From NCBI GenBank assembly GCA_029339195.1, contig JAPTJF010000035.1:176379-240378 (forward strand): 64,000 nt of DNA, in the 5' to 3' direction. The notes under the pieces are model-generated. The model worked only from the letters and a program-made list of their open reading frames with translations. It was not told the DNA's origin and searched no databases. Numbering within the stretch: the stretch's first letter is position 1; every line of letters starts with the position of its first letter. This document shows, piece by piece, positions 1-11,020 of this stretch. The translations under genes and the position numbers were made by a program. Origin of the DNA: Micractinium sp. NFX-FRZ. Its lineage: Eukaryota; Chlorophyta; Trebouxiophyceae; Chlorellales; Chlorellaceae.

Positions 1-799
1 CCTGCCCCAATCTTGCGACCCCTGATTTTTGAGAGCCCCGAAGCCACCTCCCCTCGTCACCCATTCTTTCCTCTGCTCCCAACCCCCACCATCCTCCCGG
101 GCCCCACCCGGGCACCCGCACCCCTCCAGCCTCAGCACAGCCAGGCCTGGCCCCCCAAGCATCAGCGCACCGTCATGCTGCGCGACCACAGCGCAGCGTA
201 GCAGCAGTAAAGTGCTCGCTGGCCCCTTATTCTTTCCGCCCCTCCTCATGGAGCAGTCGCGCCCGCCACCCAGTGTCACTCCATCTCTGACACTCTTCTC
301 AATTCATTTCTCTCCAACCAACTCAAGACAAGGGGCACATGCACCCGAGTCGCAAGAGAGCGTGTAGCACCGCAGTGAGTAACTGTAGTACAAACTGTGG
401 TACAGGACCCGGCTGATGGATGGCCACACCGTGGGCGGGCTTGTGGGGGTGGTGCAGTGGGCAGCGGCCACGGGTGGAGACCATGGCGCAGCCTGCCGGC
501 GCGGTGCGCCCTGCGAGGGGTGCAGCCCCAAGGTTGTCTGCCCTGCCTGGAAACGCTGGAGTGTCGTGGGTGCTTGCAGGCATTGCAGGTGGGTGGTACA
601 GGCAGAGCAACGCAGGTTGGTAATACAAGAACATAAGAAGGATGAGGTCAGAAGAAAGAAGGGGGGAAGACGGAAGGAATGCTACATGGCGTCATGGCTG
701 GGCACGGGGCAGGTGCTTGGCACACCTGCATCATGCAGGGTTTTATAGCCACCTTGCAAGGCTGGCTGGGCACATGCGAGTGGATGCAGCAGGCACCCG
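1..799. other. No supported gene; left-edge intergenic sequence
   Basis: I see no open frame here with recognisable domains, and none that joins by phased splice sites to a neighbour. The part next to position 800 should be the 3' UTR of the minus-strand membrane-protein gene, but no clear TGTAA signal is visible on that strand. Short frames on both strands have the Pro/Arg/Ala-rich composition expected of shadow frames in GC-rich DNA. Confidence 0.5.
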
Positions 800-2758
800 T
801 CAGCGGTGCCTCTGGAGGTAGCACACCCCCAGCCACAGCAGCGCCACTCCCAGCAGCCCTGGCACCGCTGTGAGGTGCAGCGAGTCGCGGCGGGAAATCA
901 GAGCGTGGGCCTCTGCCGCCAGGTGGCGTTGCCGAGCAAAGGCGCGGCGCCGGCGCCACTCGGTGCGCCACAGCAGCGCCAGCACGGCGCCGTAGCCCAG
1001 CAGCAGGTGCAGGGCTGCATCTACTGCCAGGAAGGAGGCGCTGCTGGGCAGCCCCGCGCTCTGCCACTCCAGCGCCGCATCCCCCAGCGGCGCGGGCAGC
1101 ACGCACGCCGCGGCGGCGCCCAGCATGGCTGCCGCCTGCACGTACCGCTCGTCGCTGAGCGAGCAGAGCGAGAGGGAGAGGCGGTGCCGCCTGCCGGCGG
1201 TGCACAGCAGCACGCCCACCACCACCGCCTGCGCCACGGCGCTGTGAGCCACTGGCAGCGGGATTGACAGGCTGATGAGGGAGACCCACGGCACCTGCCG
1301 CAGGCAGAGGGAGAGGCAGGGGCAGGAGGGAGACAGGTGGGCACCAGCTGGCAGGTGCGGGGCAGGCCCGCCTGTTGGGCTTGCAGCACTGTTGCATGAT
1401 GCAGCTGCCAGCCTGGCAGGTGCCTGGCAGGTGCCTGGCTGGCAGGTGCCCGGCAGGTGCAAGCAGCGATGTGAGGCGAGATGCCAGGCCCAGCGTGACC
1501 ACAGCAGGCAGCATGACCTGGGCCTCGCACCGCACGTGCCACCTCACCCACCCCTGCTCCAAACCCGCCCCCTCCCAACGCCCGTCCCTCCCAGGCGCTC
1601 ACAAGCGGCCACCCCGCAGCCTGCCCCTCCCTTGCCACCTGTGCACAGGTGGGTGCACAGGTGCACTGGTGCACCCACCTGGCTCAGGTTGAACTCCCGC
1701 AGCCAGAACATGAGGCCGCTGGGGCAGCCTGGGGCAATGACGCTGCTGGCAATGACGCCCGAGGACTGCAGGCGTGGTGGCAAAGCGTGGGGGAGGCAAG
1801 GGGGCAGGCAGGCAGGCAGGCGGTCAGGAAAGCTGTGCACGAGAGGCGGCATATGCTGCACCCCTCGCCAGGGCGGGGCAGCAGCCTCAGGCAGGGCAGA
1901 CCAGGGTGGCTGCTCGTGCGCCCTGGTCACCCTAGTGCCGGCACCCAACCGGCGCATGCAGGCAGCAGTGCCGGCGATGCAGCGCTATCCAGGGCGGCGC
2001 CGCTAGTACGGGGGGTGGTGCAGCTTGCAGACTTGCCAGCGCGTGAAGCGAGTAGAGACTCCCCAGTATGAGCGAGCGGTGGCGGAGGTAGCAGCTGGTG
2101 GGGCGGTGCGCCAGCCAGGCGACTGCCGCAATCATCAGCCCTTCCACCAGGGCAACCCCGCCGCCCGACTTGCCGCCGGCCAGCAGGCGGGCCGCCAGCA
2201 AGAGATTAAACAGGACGCCAGCTGTCATCTGCCACGCATCCATCGGTTGCAGACTGCGCTGCATGGATGCAATGAAAGCCGCCTCCTGCTCTGAGTCACG
2301 AAACCTGAGCAGCGCGCCCACAGCCTGCGGAGGGGGAGCGTGGTGGGTGCTGGGGAAGCGCACAAGAGGGAGGGCAGAGGGACATAAGAAGGGGATGCCC
2401 CACCGCTTGGGCTTGTGAGGCAACGCAAGCTTGGTATTGGTGGCTTATGAGCGGAGAAGATGCGGCAATGCCCGCTGTGCGACACTCGCACCCCGCCGGC
2501 GCCGAGGGACTGGTGGCGGCGGCGGCGGCTGAGGGCGGCCTCCCTCTCCAGTGAAACACTTCCCACCGCACCCCCGCGCTCGGGCAGCTATCTTCTCCAG
2601 AAGTTCACCTGCCCGTCCGCTGCAGGCTGTCGTGGTGCAGCAGACAAGGAGGGTCCTAGTGAATGGCCTGGTTGGCTGGCCTCCGGGACCACCATTCTTG
2701 GTCGCACTCTGCGGGTTAATGTCGGACACACACAGGCGCTGCACTTCGGATTCATCAT
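800..2758 (-). CDS. Unknown multi-pass membrane protein
   Basis: I do not recognise the family. Three exons join in phase 0: 2037..2324, 1679..1765 and 800..1294 (stop TGA at 800-802). A tentative first exon, 2609..2758, starts with ATG, ends at CAG|GTGAAC and also joins in phase 0; it would give about 339 aa. The protein has several hydrophobic stretches typical of an integral membrane protein, including GVLFNLLLAARLL, GLMIAAVAWLA, AVAQAVVVGVLL, AAMLGAAAACVL and LLGYGAVLALLW, plus one close to the C-terminus. Basic residues (WRRRRAF) follow one segment. The intron after position 2037 appears to start with GCAAGT, making it a GC-AG intron; the nearby GT sites break the phase. The function is unknown, and the first exon is the least certain part. 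Confidence 0.55.
1412..1460. repeat. Short minisatellite, CAGGTGCCTGG-like units
   Basis: Four imperfect tandem copies of a ~11-12 base unit lie in the last intron of the minus-strand membrane-protein gene. No coding meaning is seen. Confidence 0.7.
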
Positions 2759-3739
2759 GATGACATGGGCATTATTATTGGGTGCTTATTATTGACCCGC
2801 GCATCGTCTGCTCTCAACCCAGCGTGCCACGGATGCGGTTACGTCTCGTTGTGATGTACAGCTCAAGAGTCAGGAGGACCAGCAGGTGGTTGCTGACTGA
2901 GCGCCAGCGGGCGCCTGGTGGTGACGTCAGCGAGTACAACGAGTACCATCACAAGCATTTAGCAGTGATGCAAGCAAGAGGCAATAGTTTACTTAGGCGC
3001 CGCATAGCACAAGACATGGAGAACTGGACGCTCTTCAATGTTGCCAAGCTACATCTGCTTGGGCTCGAGGCCTGCCTCACCTGCAGAGCCGTCAGTGCTC
3101 GGGCGGCACCGGCCTACTGCCTACTGCGCACGCTAGCCCTTGGGTGCTCGGCGCAGCCGAGGCAGGCTGCCTCTGTACACATTGACAGTAACCAGGCAAG
3201 AATCTGATCCACCCCTGGCGATCCCGTGGACCGCCTGCTCCGAGCTCCTCCTCCATTAACGGCACCCGTGTGATGTGGCATGGACCAAGACATCGAGTGC
3301 TCTGTGCCACAACCTCCCCCACGCCCCTGCTCTCCTTCACCCCCCTGCCTGCAGGGCTGTCCTGCAACGATTGGTTGCGTGCCATTTAACTTGCACGTTG
3401 ATGTGTTGAAGTATGCCATCAGTCACAGAGGGAGGGCCTGCCAGGCGAAGCGCAGCAGGCAAGGGGCAGGTGGCGTGCACGTGTTCGTTTCCAAAGAAGG
3501 CAGTGAAGGAATCAATGCAATGCAAACTGGCGCTAATGAAATGCAAGCAGGAGGTATTGGTAATCAATAAAAGCGAGCAATAGGTGCAATGGGCGCCTTG
3601 ATATCGTGAGAATGGCGGGGCAGAGGCTGGCCCTCCGCCTCCCTGCCCTTACTCCCGGCCACTCCTGGCCGGCAGCGGCGCAATGCAGCGAGCCGAATCC
3701 CGCGGCGCCGACGGCTCGGATTCTGCACACCCGCACGCC
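2759..3739. other. Intergenic: promoter side of the membrane-protein gene and 3' side of the MBL-fold gene
   Basis: I see nothing codable here on either strand. The segment must hold the 5' region of the leftward membrane-protein gene and the 3' UTR of the MBL-fold gene. Local A/T content is slightly higher around 2750-2800 and 3480-3600, as expected of non-coding sequence. No clear TGTAA was found on the minus strand after the MBL stop. Confidence 0.5.
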
Positions 3740-6469
3740 TCAAAGGTCAACCGCCATCGGCTGCGCCGCCAGCGGCACGCACACCCGCACGCCCGCCAGC
3801 GCCGGCTCGCCGCCCAGCTGCGCCTCAATCTGCGCTGCGCTGCCCTCCTCCACCAGCAGGTCTGCCAGCGGGCCGCTCTGGTCGAACTCGGCGTTGTTGA
3901 GGGGGATGTAGACGCGCGGCTTGAGCAGCTTGAGGAGGGACAGAGTGTCAGTGGAGCCCTTGACCTGCAGGGGCGGGGGCAGCCAGCGGGACAGCATTGT
4001 GCTGTCAGAGGGTGGGGGGCATCCGGCTGGAGAGAGTAGCAGTGTGCGGGGGCAGTGTGCCGGCCGGCTGGTGAAGCCCTGGACCTGCGCCCCCATATGA
4101 GAATGAGTGCACGGCAGAGCCTGCCTCGCCCACCTCCCCACCCCCTCCCCTCCACCCATCCAGGCCCACCCCCTCCGTCTCCTTCAGCTGCCACCCCAGC
4201 CAGCCCTCACCAGCGGGTAGCCCAGCAGTATCTGGGAGCACGGCGGCGACACGACGACGTCCACGGGCGCCACGCTGGCCACCGACTCTGGCAGGTAGTC
4301 GGCGTGGGGCTCGTAGTACAGGGTGGCCCCCGCCTTGCCCCCCTCCAGGTTCTCCTGCGGCACAACAACAGCAACACAACCGGGGCGGGGGCACGTGTGC
4401 ATTGGAGGAGTGCATTTGGCGCGCACACGCACCGCGCACATGTGAGGCACAACAGTGCATGGGCCCTGTGCTCGGCACAGCTGGCGGCCATGTGCCTGCC
4501 TGGAAGGTGACTGTCCAATGAGTGACCCATGCAAATGCATGCACCATGCAGAGAAGCCTGACCACGCCTGCTGTGTGTGTCTCAGTCACCTGCAGCACCA
4601 AGCCCAGCTCGCGCTGGGACCAGGGAGGGCCCACCAGCGCGCCTGCAGCGGTGAGAGGGAGGGTGGGCAGATGGGTGGGTGAGAAACAGGGGGAGGGGAG
4701 GGGGTGACTGAGGAGGGCCGCCATAATGCGCGCCAGGGCGCGAGCAAGCAGACCTCAGCGTTATGCTTGTGTGCCCGGCAGCCAGGCAGCATCTGCGCTG
4801 GTCCTGCGATCCCCTGCACACACACACACACACCGGGCCCCCTGCCTCCCCACCCACAGCCACCCCGCCTGCCCCTTAACCTGCGGTGGCACGGATGGTC
4901 AGCGCGCCGCCGCACAGCGCCAGCGACTGTCCGGGGCGCAGGGCATAGACGGTGCGGAAGCCCAGGGAGCGGGCCACGGCTGCGCCAGAGGCGGAGGCAA
5001 CCACTGGGATGGTCTTGGGCAGCGCCTGCAGCGTGGGCCTGCGGGGCAGGGCGCGGGTGGGGTGGGAAGGGCAGAGGGGGGCGGGTCGGGTGCATGGGGG
5101 GGGGGGGAGGTTGGAATGGAGGTGTGCAGTTGCCTGTGGGACGGCAGGGAGCGGCGGCACGGCATGGGCACAGCCACATTTGTGCAGGCCTCCAACCGGG
5201 CGGACAGGCACTGCTCACGACAGCTAGCACCCCCCCGCCCGACCCCAGCCCACCACACCTGCTCGATACCTGTCCCCCTGCCTGCCTTGCCAGCGCCGGG
5301 CGACACACCTGCTCCCTACCTGCAACCCTCACCCCGTCCCGCCGGCATTCACCGCCCTCCACCCCCCAGCTCATGCTGGCAAGCCGCTCTGCTTGCTGCC
5401 CGTCTCCGTCCTCTCCCACAGTCCCTTCCTCTGCATTCCTGCCCTGCCCGCCCCGCTGCCTGCATGCCCTTCACCACACACACACACACACACTCGCCCC
5501 GCCCCCGCCCACCTGTGCGCGTGGTCGTCGATGCCCTGGCTCAGCACCAGCACATCCGTCTGCGCCGCCAGCTCTTCCAGGTCTCCAATCACCTCGGGGC
5601 GGGCCACCCGCTTCTCCCCGGCATACACAAAGTCCAGCCCGCCAAAGGTCAGCTTGCCCACCAGCCAGGGGTCCACCAGGATGTTGAGGCCTGCGGGCAC
5701 GTGACACACAGGAGGGAGGGAGGGTGTAACGGAGGTGTCAAGGGGGTGTCGAGAGGGGTGACCAGGGAGTTGAGGCCTGCGGGCAACAACCGCAGCACAG
5801 GGTGGGAAGAGTGGTGTGAGCGAGGTGTCAGCGGGGGCGACCAGGAAGTTGAGGCCTGCGACGAGCATAGCGGGGCAGTTGGGTATGGACAATTGCCGAC
5901 AAGTTGGAGACGCTGAGTATGTCCGAAACGGGAGCCTCCCCTGCTGCCGCACGTGTCGACAGCTGCAGAGCTGTGCGGGAGCCCCCCAGGCAGCGTGCGG
6001 CAGCTGCAGGGGTGCGTGGCGGTGAGCAGAGCGTCGCCAAAAACCAAAGCCCCCTGTGCCGCCGCACGCCTCACCTGTCTTGGCAAACTGCACGCGGAAG
6101 CTATTCCCCTCGTAGCTGGTGTAGGTGAGGGCAGCAGTGGAGGTGGCGGCGGGAGCGGCGGCAGACGGCGTGGGCGCAGGCGCTGCAGTGGTAGGCTCCT
6201 CCGTGGCGGCAGTGGCGCGGGGGCTGGGCCCGCTGCGCCGGCACTGAGCAATCCTGCGGGTCAGAGGAGGGCCAGGGAGAGCAATTGGCTGGTGCAGGGC
6301 TTGGGAAAGGCCGCCGTGCTGTCAGCTCAGCCTTGGCGACCAACCTGTGCAGCTGCTGTTTGCGCCAAGACGGGGCATGTAGTGCCGCGGATCCGTATGT
6401 GCGCCCGCCATGGCGCAGGGGCGTCGCGCCAAGGCGCTCGGCAGCGAGCATCTGCTGCACGGCCACCAT
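3740..6469 (-). CDS. Metallo-beta-lactamase-fold protein, probably plastid-targeted
   Basis: Seven exons join in phase from ATG at 6469 to TGA at 3740-3742: 6345..6469, 6075..6253, 5513..5690, 4881..5038, 4590..4642, 4211..4354 and 3740..3964, giving 353 aa. The first ~60 residues are Arg/Ala/Ser-rich and fit a chloroplast transit peptide. The core resembles plant chloroplast MBL-superfamily proteins of unknown substrate. NILVDPWLVG and the FGGLDF region are followed by LSQGIDDHAH, which stands where classical enzymes carry HxHxDH. Later come VVSPPCSQ and RVYIPLNNAEFD. Because the metal-binding motif is divergent, hydrolase activity is not assured. The gene is divergent from the RlmI-like methyltransferase, with about 170 bases between start codons. 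Intron 2 holds two degenerate copies of the start of exon 3. Family-level assignment is fairly secure; the reaction is not known. Confidence 0.8.
5676..5865 (-). repeat. Tandem degenerate copies of an intron-3'/exon-5' junction
   Basis: The start of exon 3 with its acceptor (about 5676-5699) recurs at about 5759-5786 and 5839-5862 inside the preceding intron, with a period near 80 bases. Each copy keeps the GAGGCCTGCG core, which on the coding strand is a CAG acceptor plus exon bases. The intronic copies no longer encode the conserved VDPWL. Confidence 0.8.
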
Positions 6470-6639
6470 GGTGCAGAAAGAGTTGCGATTAGTGATCACA
6501 ATGGAACACAAGTCATCCCAAGGGGTGCCAGAGGCTCTGCAAAGAGAACAGAGCACAGCATGGCTCAGCACGGTTTCAATGCCGCCAAGTTGCGGCATGC
6601 ATGTGGGCCGTTAGTGCATTACATTTGTGCGACGTAAAC
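6470..6639. promoter_or_regulatory. Short bidirectional promoter region
   Basis: The start codons of the MBL-fold gene (minus, 6469) and the RlmI-like gene (plus, 6640 or nearby) are only about 170 bases apart. Both promoters and both 5' UTRs must fit in or overlap this interval. No TATA box is obvious. Confidence 0.5.
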
Positions 6640-9600
6640 ATGCGCGCCATGCAAGCCGCCTGCCGGCGGTATGCCCCACTGGGTTGCCGTTCGGCCCCTT
6701 CCCGCCTTAGGCCCAGCCTCCAGCGCTCCAGCAGGAAGCAGCAGCAGCAGCCCATACACGCGGTCAGCAAGACAGGCGGCCCTCCGACAGCTGCGGCAGC
6801 CCCGGCAAAGGCCCCGCCCGTACCTCCCGCTGCCGCCGGCTCCGAGCCGCGGCCCCTGCCCCGTGTTGTGCTCAAGGGTGGCAAATCAAAGCTCTTCACT
6901 GGAGACTCACCTTCGCCTATGGTGTGTCTTCAGCACCAACTGTTCCTGCTTGCGTCAAACAAAGAAGCCCTCCTCTTGGGACAGCCCTGCACGCTCGCGC
7001 ATCCAATCCCAAGGGCGCGCTGCACACTGCCACCCCCCAGCTCTCTGCCTGCCCCGCTGCCGCCCACCCTCTCCATCTGCCCGTGTCTCCCTCCTCCCGC
7101 AGGTCTACTCTGGGGCGGTTGACCGCGTGGTGGGGCGTCCAGCGCCCAAGGCGGGGGATACAGTGGTGGTGTGCGACGGGTCTGAGAAGCCGATCGGGTG
7201 GGGCGTGTACAACCCAGCCTCCATGTTCCGCGTCAGGTGAGGCCCGGCCCTGCTGCTGCAGGGTGGCCAAGCTGGTTGCCACGCCCGCAACAGGGAACGG
7301 CTCCTGTCTCGCCCATTGAGCGTGTGCGTGGGTGCACCCAGCCAGCGCCACACCCTGTGCCCTCGCAGCGCCGCCATACCTCGCTCACTGCCTCACTCGC
7401 GGCCAGGTGGGGCACAGCAGTGCTGCCAGCTCAGCGGCACTCATGCGCCACAGCATGCGCAGCGGCCACGTGTTGCTCCCACCCAGTGGCCCGGTTTTCT
7501 CTAGTCGGCATTCTAATACTGGCAGTCATCCATGGTTTTCTGCCTCTGTGCATGCCCCGTTCCAACACCTGGCCCAAGCCCGCCCTGGCCCCTCTCTCCC
7601 CTGCCCCGCCCCGCCCCGCCAGGATGATGCAACTGGCGGACGAGTGCTTTGGCGGCGGCGCGGCGCTGGTGGCGGGGCAGCACCGCCCAGACCTGCACCA
7701 GCTGGTCGCCGCCCGCATCCAGCAGGCGGTGTCCCTGCGGGCGGCCCTGGGGCTGCGCTGCGGCCCCCCGGGCGGCGCGCAGCAGGCGCAGCAGGAGCAG
7801 CGGGGGACGAGCGTCTTCCGGCTGTGCAACAGCGAGGGGGACCGGCTCTCGGGGCTCGTGGTGGACGTGCTGGGGGAGCACCTCGTGGTGGCCTCCTCCG
7901 GTGAGAGCACCTGCAGTTTTTTTGTGAAGTGGGGATGGGCGGCTGGGGTTGATCCATGTTGGAGAGCACCTGCCAGGCGCCGCCTCTCATGAGTGGGATG
8001 CTTCCCTGCGGTGGAAGCTGTGGGAGCGCACTGGGTGTCAACCGGCTCAGGTACCCCTCACCTGCCCAACCCCTGTGTGCGCATGGAACGACATCCTGGC
8101 ACCCGCCCCTGCCCCCTGCCCCCGCCCCGCGCAGCCGCCTGGGTGGAGCGGCACCGCGAGGCCATCACCTCGTGCCTGCAGCAGGCCACGGGTCTGACCA
8201 GCGTCATCTGGCGGCCGTCGGCAGACATGCTCAAAGAGGAGGGGTGCGGCCCAGACGGGGTGGTGGCAGATCAGGCAACAGCAGACGAGGCAGCCGAAGC
8301 CGAAGCTGAAGCAGAGGCAGAGGCAGAGGCGGAAACAGTGGCAGCGGCAGGAGCAGTAGGCACCGCAGCAGGGGAAGCGGGGGAGCAGCCGCAGCTGGGG
8401 GAGGGGGCAGCGGAGGCGGCTGCTCCCGGTGGCAGCAGCAGCGCAGGCGGCAGCGGTGCGGATGGGGAGCAGGGCGTGCCTGCCGACGTGACGGTGGTGG
8501 TGACAGAGAATGGCATCCAGTATGCGGCGGCACCGATGGGGCAAAAGGTGAAGAACGCTGGGGTGGGACGGGCGCAGGAGTGGGCAGGGAGAAGGAGTGG
8601 GAAGGAGAAGCACCGGGCAGGCAGGGAGCACTCCCGCCGGCACGTGCGCCAGCAGGCCTCGCACGCTTGGCATGCACAGCAGCGCTGCAGGCCCACCGGA
8701 GGCATGCACATGCACGCAACCATGGTCCCCGCCCCAGCCCCACGCCGCCTCGCTCCTTGCAAACCTCTTTCTGTCCCGGCCCCACGCTCACCCGCAACTC
8801 CCTGCCGTCCCTGCCTCGCCCTGCCTCTGATCAACTCCATTTACATTCATCACCCGCAGACGGGTTTCTACGCAGACCAGCGCGACAACCGCGCGGCCGT
8901 GCGCCAGCTGTCAGCCGGCGCCCGCACCCTCGACCTCTGCTGCTACTCTGGGGGCTTTGCCCTGAGCGCCGCAGCCGGCGGGGCGGTCTCCGTCACCGGC
9001 GTCGACTCCTCGGCAGCAGCCGTGGCGCTGGCGGCTCGCAATGCCGAGCTGAACGGCGTCTCCGATGTGTGCACCTTTGTGCGCGCTGACGTGGGCGACT
9101 TCATGAAGCAGGTGGGGATGAGGCGGTTTTGGGTTTATTAATGAACGCTGACTGTGCTGTCCCTCTGTGGTCTTGCGAGGGCTTGCACGGGTTGAGCGTC
9201 CTTTTGCTTGGTGTTGGACTGCACGCGGCCTCTCTCTGTGCGACTGCCATGTTCTCAGCAGAAGAAGAACCCATCCCTGATCAAGCATTGGCTGGAGAGA
9301 GCGCCAGCCGCCAAGCCGCTCTATGCTGCAGCGCTGCCTTGACCCACCCAAGCTAACCCACCTCTGCTGACCTGCTCCTGCCCGTCTTCCCTCCCCCTCT
9401 GCCCCGCAGGCGCTGGCGGACAAGCAGCGCTGGTGGTGTTTTGCCCATCCAGGCTCACCCACCCCACGTCTGCTGACCTGTACCGTCCCCCTCTTCTTTC
9501 CCACCACCACTTCCCCGCAGGCGCTGGCGGACAAGCAGCGCTGGGACTTGGTGGTGTTTGACCCCCCGAAGCTGGCCCCCTCCCGCAAGGCGCTGGAGAA

Positions 9601-10409
9601 GGCGACGCGCAAGTACCGCAAGCTCAACTCTATGGCGATGCGGGTACGCGGGGTTACGTGCGTCTCGCTCTGTATGGGCGAGCCGGGGCGCTCCGTTCTG
9701 AGAGAGGTGTTGCTTGTGGGGCAGGAGGCGCGCTGGGTCGTTGGAGGGAAGCTCCCGCCTGCCTGCCTGCCTGCCTGGCCTGGCTATGGCACGCCAAGCG
9801 AAGCGGCGGCAGGGACCTGCCAGCAGCGTACTGCTAGCAGGGCGCCTCCTGTGACCCCTCCCTCTCCCGCCCTTCTCCCGTCATGGCACACTTGCCCTGC
9901 CCACAATGCCACACCCCTCCCCCGCCTTCTGCGTGGCACAATACACGTCTCCTGCCCCACAGCGCCACACCTCTCTCTGCCTCCCGTGCCGCAGCTGGTT
10001 GAGCCCGGCGGCCTGCTGATGACGTGCAGCTGCAGCGGGGCCATGAGCCAGAGCGGCGACTTTGTGCCCACGCTGCAGGTGGGTGCTGGGTGCCAGCAGG
10101 TGCCGTTGGCTGGCTGCTGCTGTTGGCTGCCCTGACCAACCCACGCCCAAGTCTGTACACCACAAGTCCGCTTTGTTACTATACATGCTTCTTTTGCTCG
10201 CCAGCCCTGGGACCGTTGGGTGCACACCGGGTATGTGCTTCCATTCATGGCTTGCTCTTCGTCTTCCCCCGATGCTGCAGGCGGCGGCGCGCGACGCGGG
10301 GCGACGCATCACCATGCTGCGCGCGGCGGGGGCTGGCCCTGATCACACTGTGGACCCCTGCTACCCTGAGGGGCAGTACCTCACCAACGTGCTCCTGAGA
10401 GTGCTGTGA
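6640..10409 (+). CDS. RlmI-like PUA/class I SAM-dependent RNA methyltransferase
   Basis: Likely an rRNA cytosine-C5 methyltransferase of the RlmI (YccW) type, probably acting in an organelle. Eight exons join in phase: 6640..6921, 7103..7236, 7623..7900, 8135..8547, 8860..9111, 9521..9643, 9995..10078 and 10281..10409, giving 564 aa. In-frame ATGs at 6601 and 6649 are alternative starts. The first ~45 residues ([16 protein letters not shown]) look like an organellar transit peptide. A PUA-like segment ([18 protein letters not shown]) follows. The Rossmann core has [10 protein letters not shown], motif I with [10 protein letters not shown] near residues 393-402, and FDPPKLAPS near 466-473. CSCSGAMS replaces the usual catalytic CSCS region and keeps the Cys pair. 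An Ala/Glu-rich insert of about 60 residues interrupts the linker before the methyltransferase domain. TGTAA signals follow at 10457 and 10476. Confidence 0.88.
9390..9545 (+). repeat. Duplicated intron-3'/exon-5' junction before exon 6
   Basis: The pyrimidine tract, CAG acceptor and first exon bases at about 9502-9541 are preceded by a close copy at about 9391-9425. The copy includes GCGCTGGCGGACAAGCAGCG and then diverges. Flanking text (ACCCACC..CTGCTGACCTG) is also duplicated, so the unit is about 110 bases. Splicing at the upstream copy would put a different sequence into the protein. Confidence 0.85.
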
Positions 10410-11020
10410 GCGCTGAGGGTGCTGTGAGCGCTGGGTGCTCGGCACAGCTGAGGCAATGTAACCTGTCACTCAGCTTGTAAGGCAACCAGGTTTTGCGCAA
10501 GAGGCATTAGCGGCAGGTACTGGATGCTGCTTTAGGCCACCTCAAACTTCCACCCACTGACAATCGGGCCTATATCTGCTGTACAGCTTGTCACTTTTCA
10601 ATGCCGGGCTGCTCAGGGTTTCCTGCAGTTGTGGACAGCAACAGGCAGGCGCACCCGCTGTGCGCTTGTGGCAGGGCAACGTATGCATGTGTGTCTTGAC
10701 TGTGGCATGGATGTGCACTCGAGGGGCAATGCACTCGACTATTGCCGCAGCATGTAGTCACTGCCGGTGCTGATGGGATGATTGGGTGGTGGCGGCGCGT
10801 GGCGGCAGGCTGAGCTGGCGGCCCTGGGTTGCATCGGGTGGGGGCTACTATTGCTGGGGCGGTGGGCTGGTGTGTGCTCCAGACTCACAATTCTCACGTG
10901 CAGGGCATTGGCACGGGCTTCAAACCTGCGTTGCTCCCGCCGCTGTGCCTCTCAATTTGCGACTTTGCGATCACTTCCCCACTGCCCCGCTTGCACTCGA
11001 ACCCAGCTCAGCCAGGCGGC
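10410..11020. other. Intergenic between the RlmI-like and WD40 genes
   Basis: It holds the 3' UTR of the upstream gene and the promoter/5' UTR of the WD40 gene. No further coding exon with conserved content is seen. Confidence 0.5.
10457..10480 (+). terminator. Poly(A) signals TGTAA (two copies)
   Basis: TGTAA occurs at 10457-10461 and 10476-10480, 48 and 67 bases after the RlmI-like stop codon. This is the poly(A) signal typical of chlorophyte green algae. Confidence 0.6.

Noticed and set aside
4704..5916. Plus-strand frames of 300-400 codons opposite the MBL-fold gene
   Set aside because: They cross the introns of the minus-strand gene, have low-complexity Pro/His/Arg composition and no domain.
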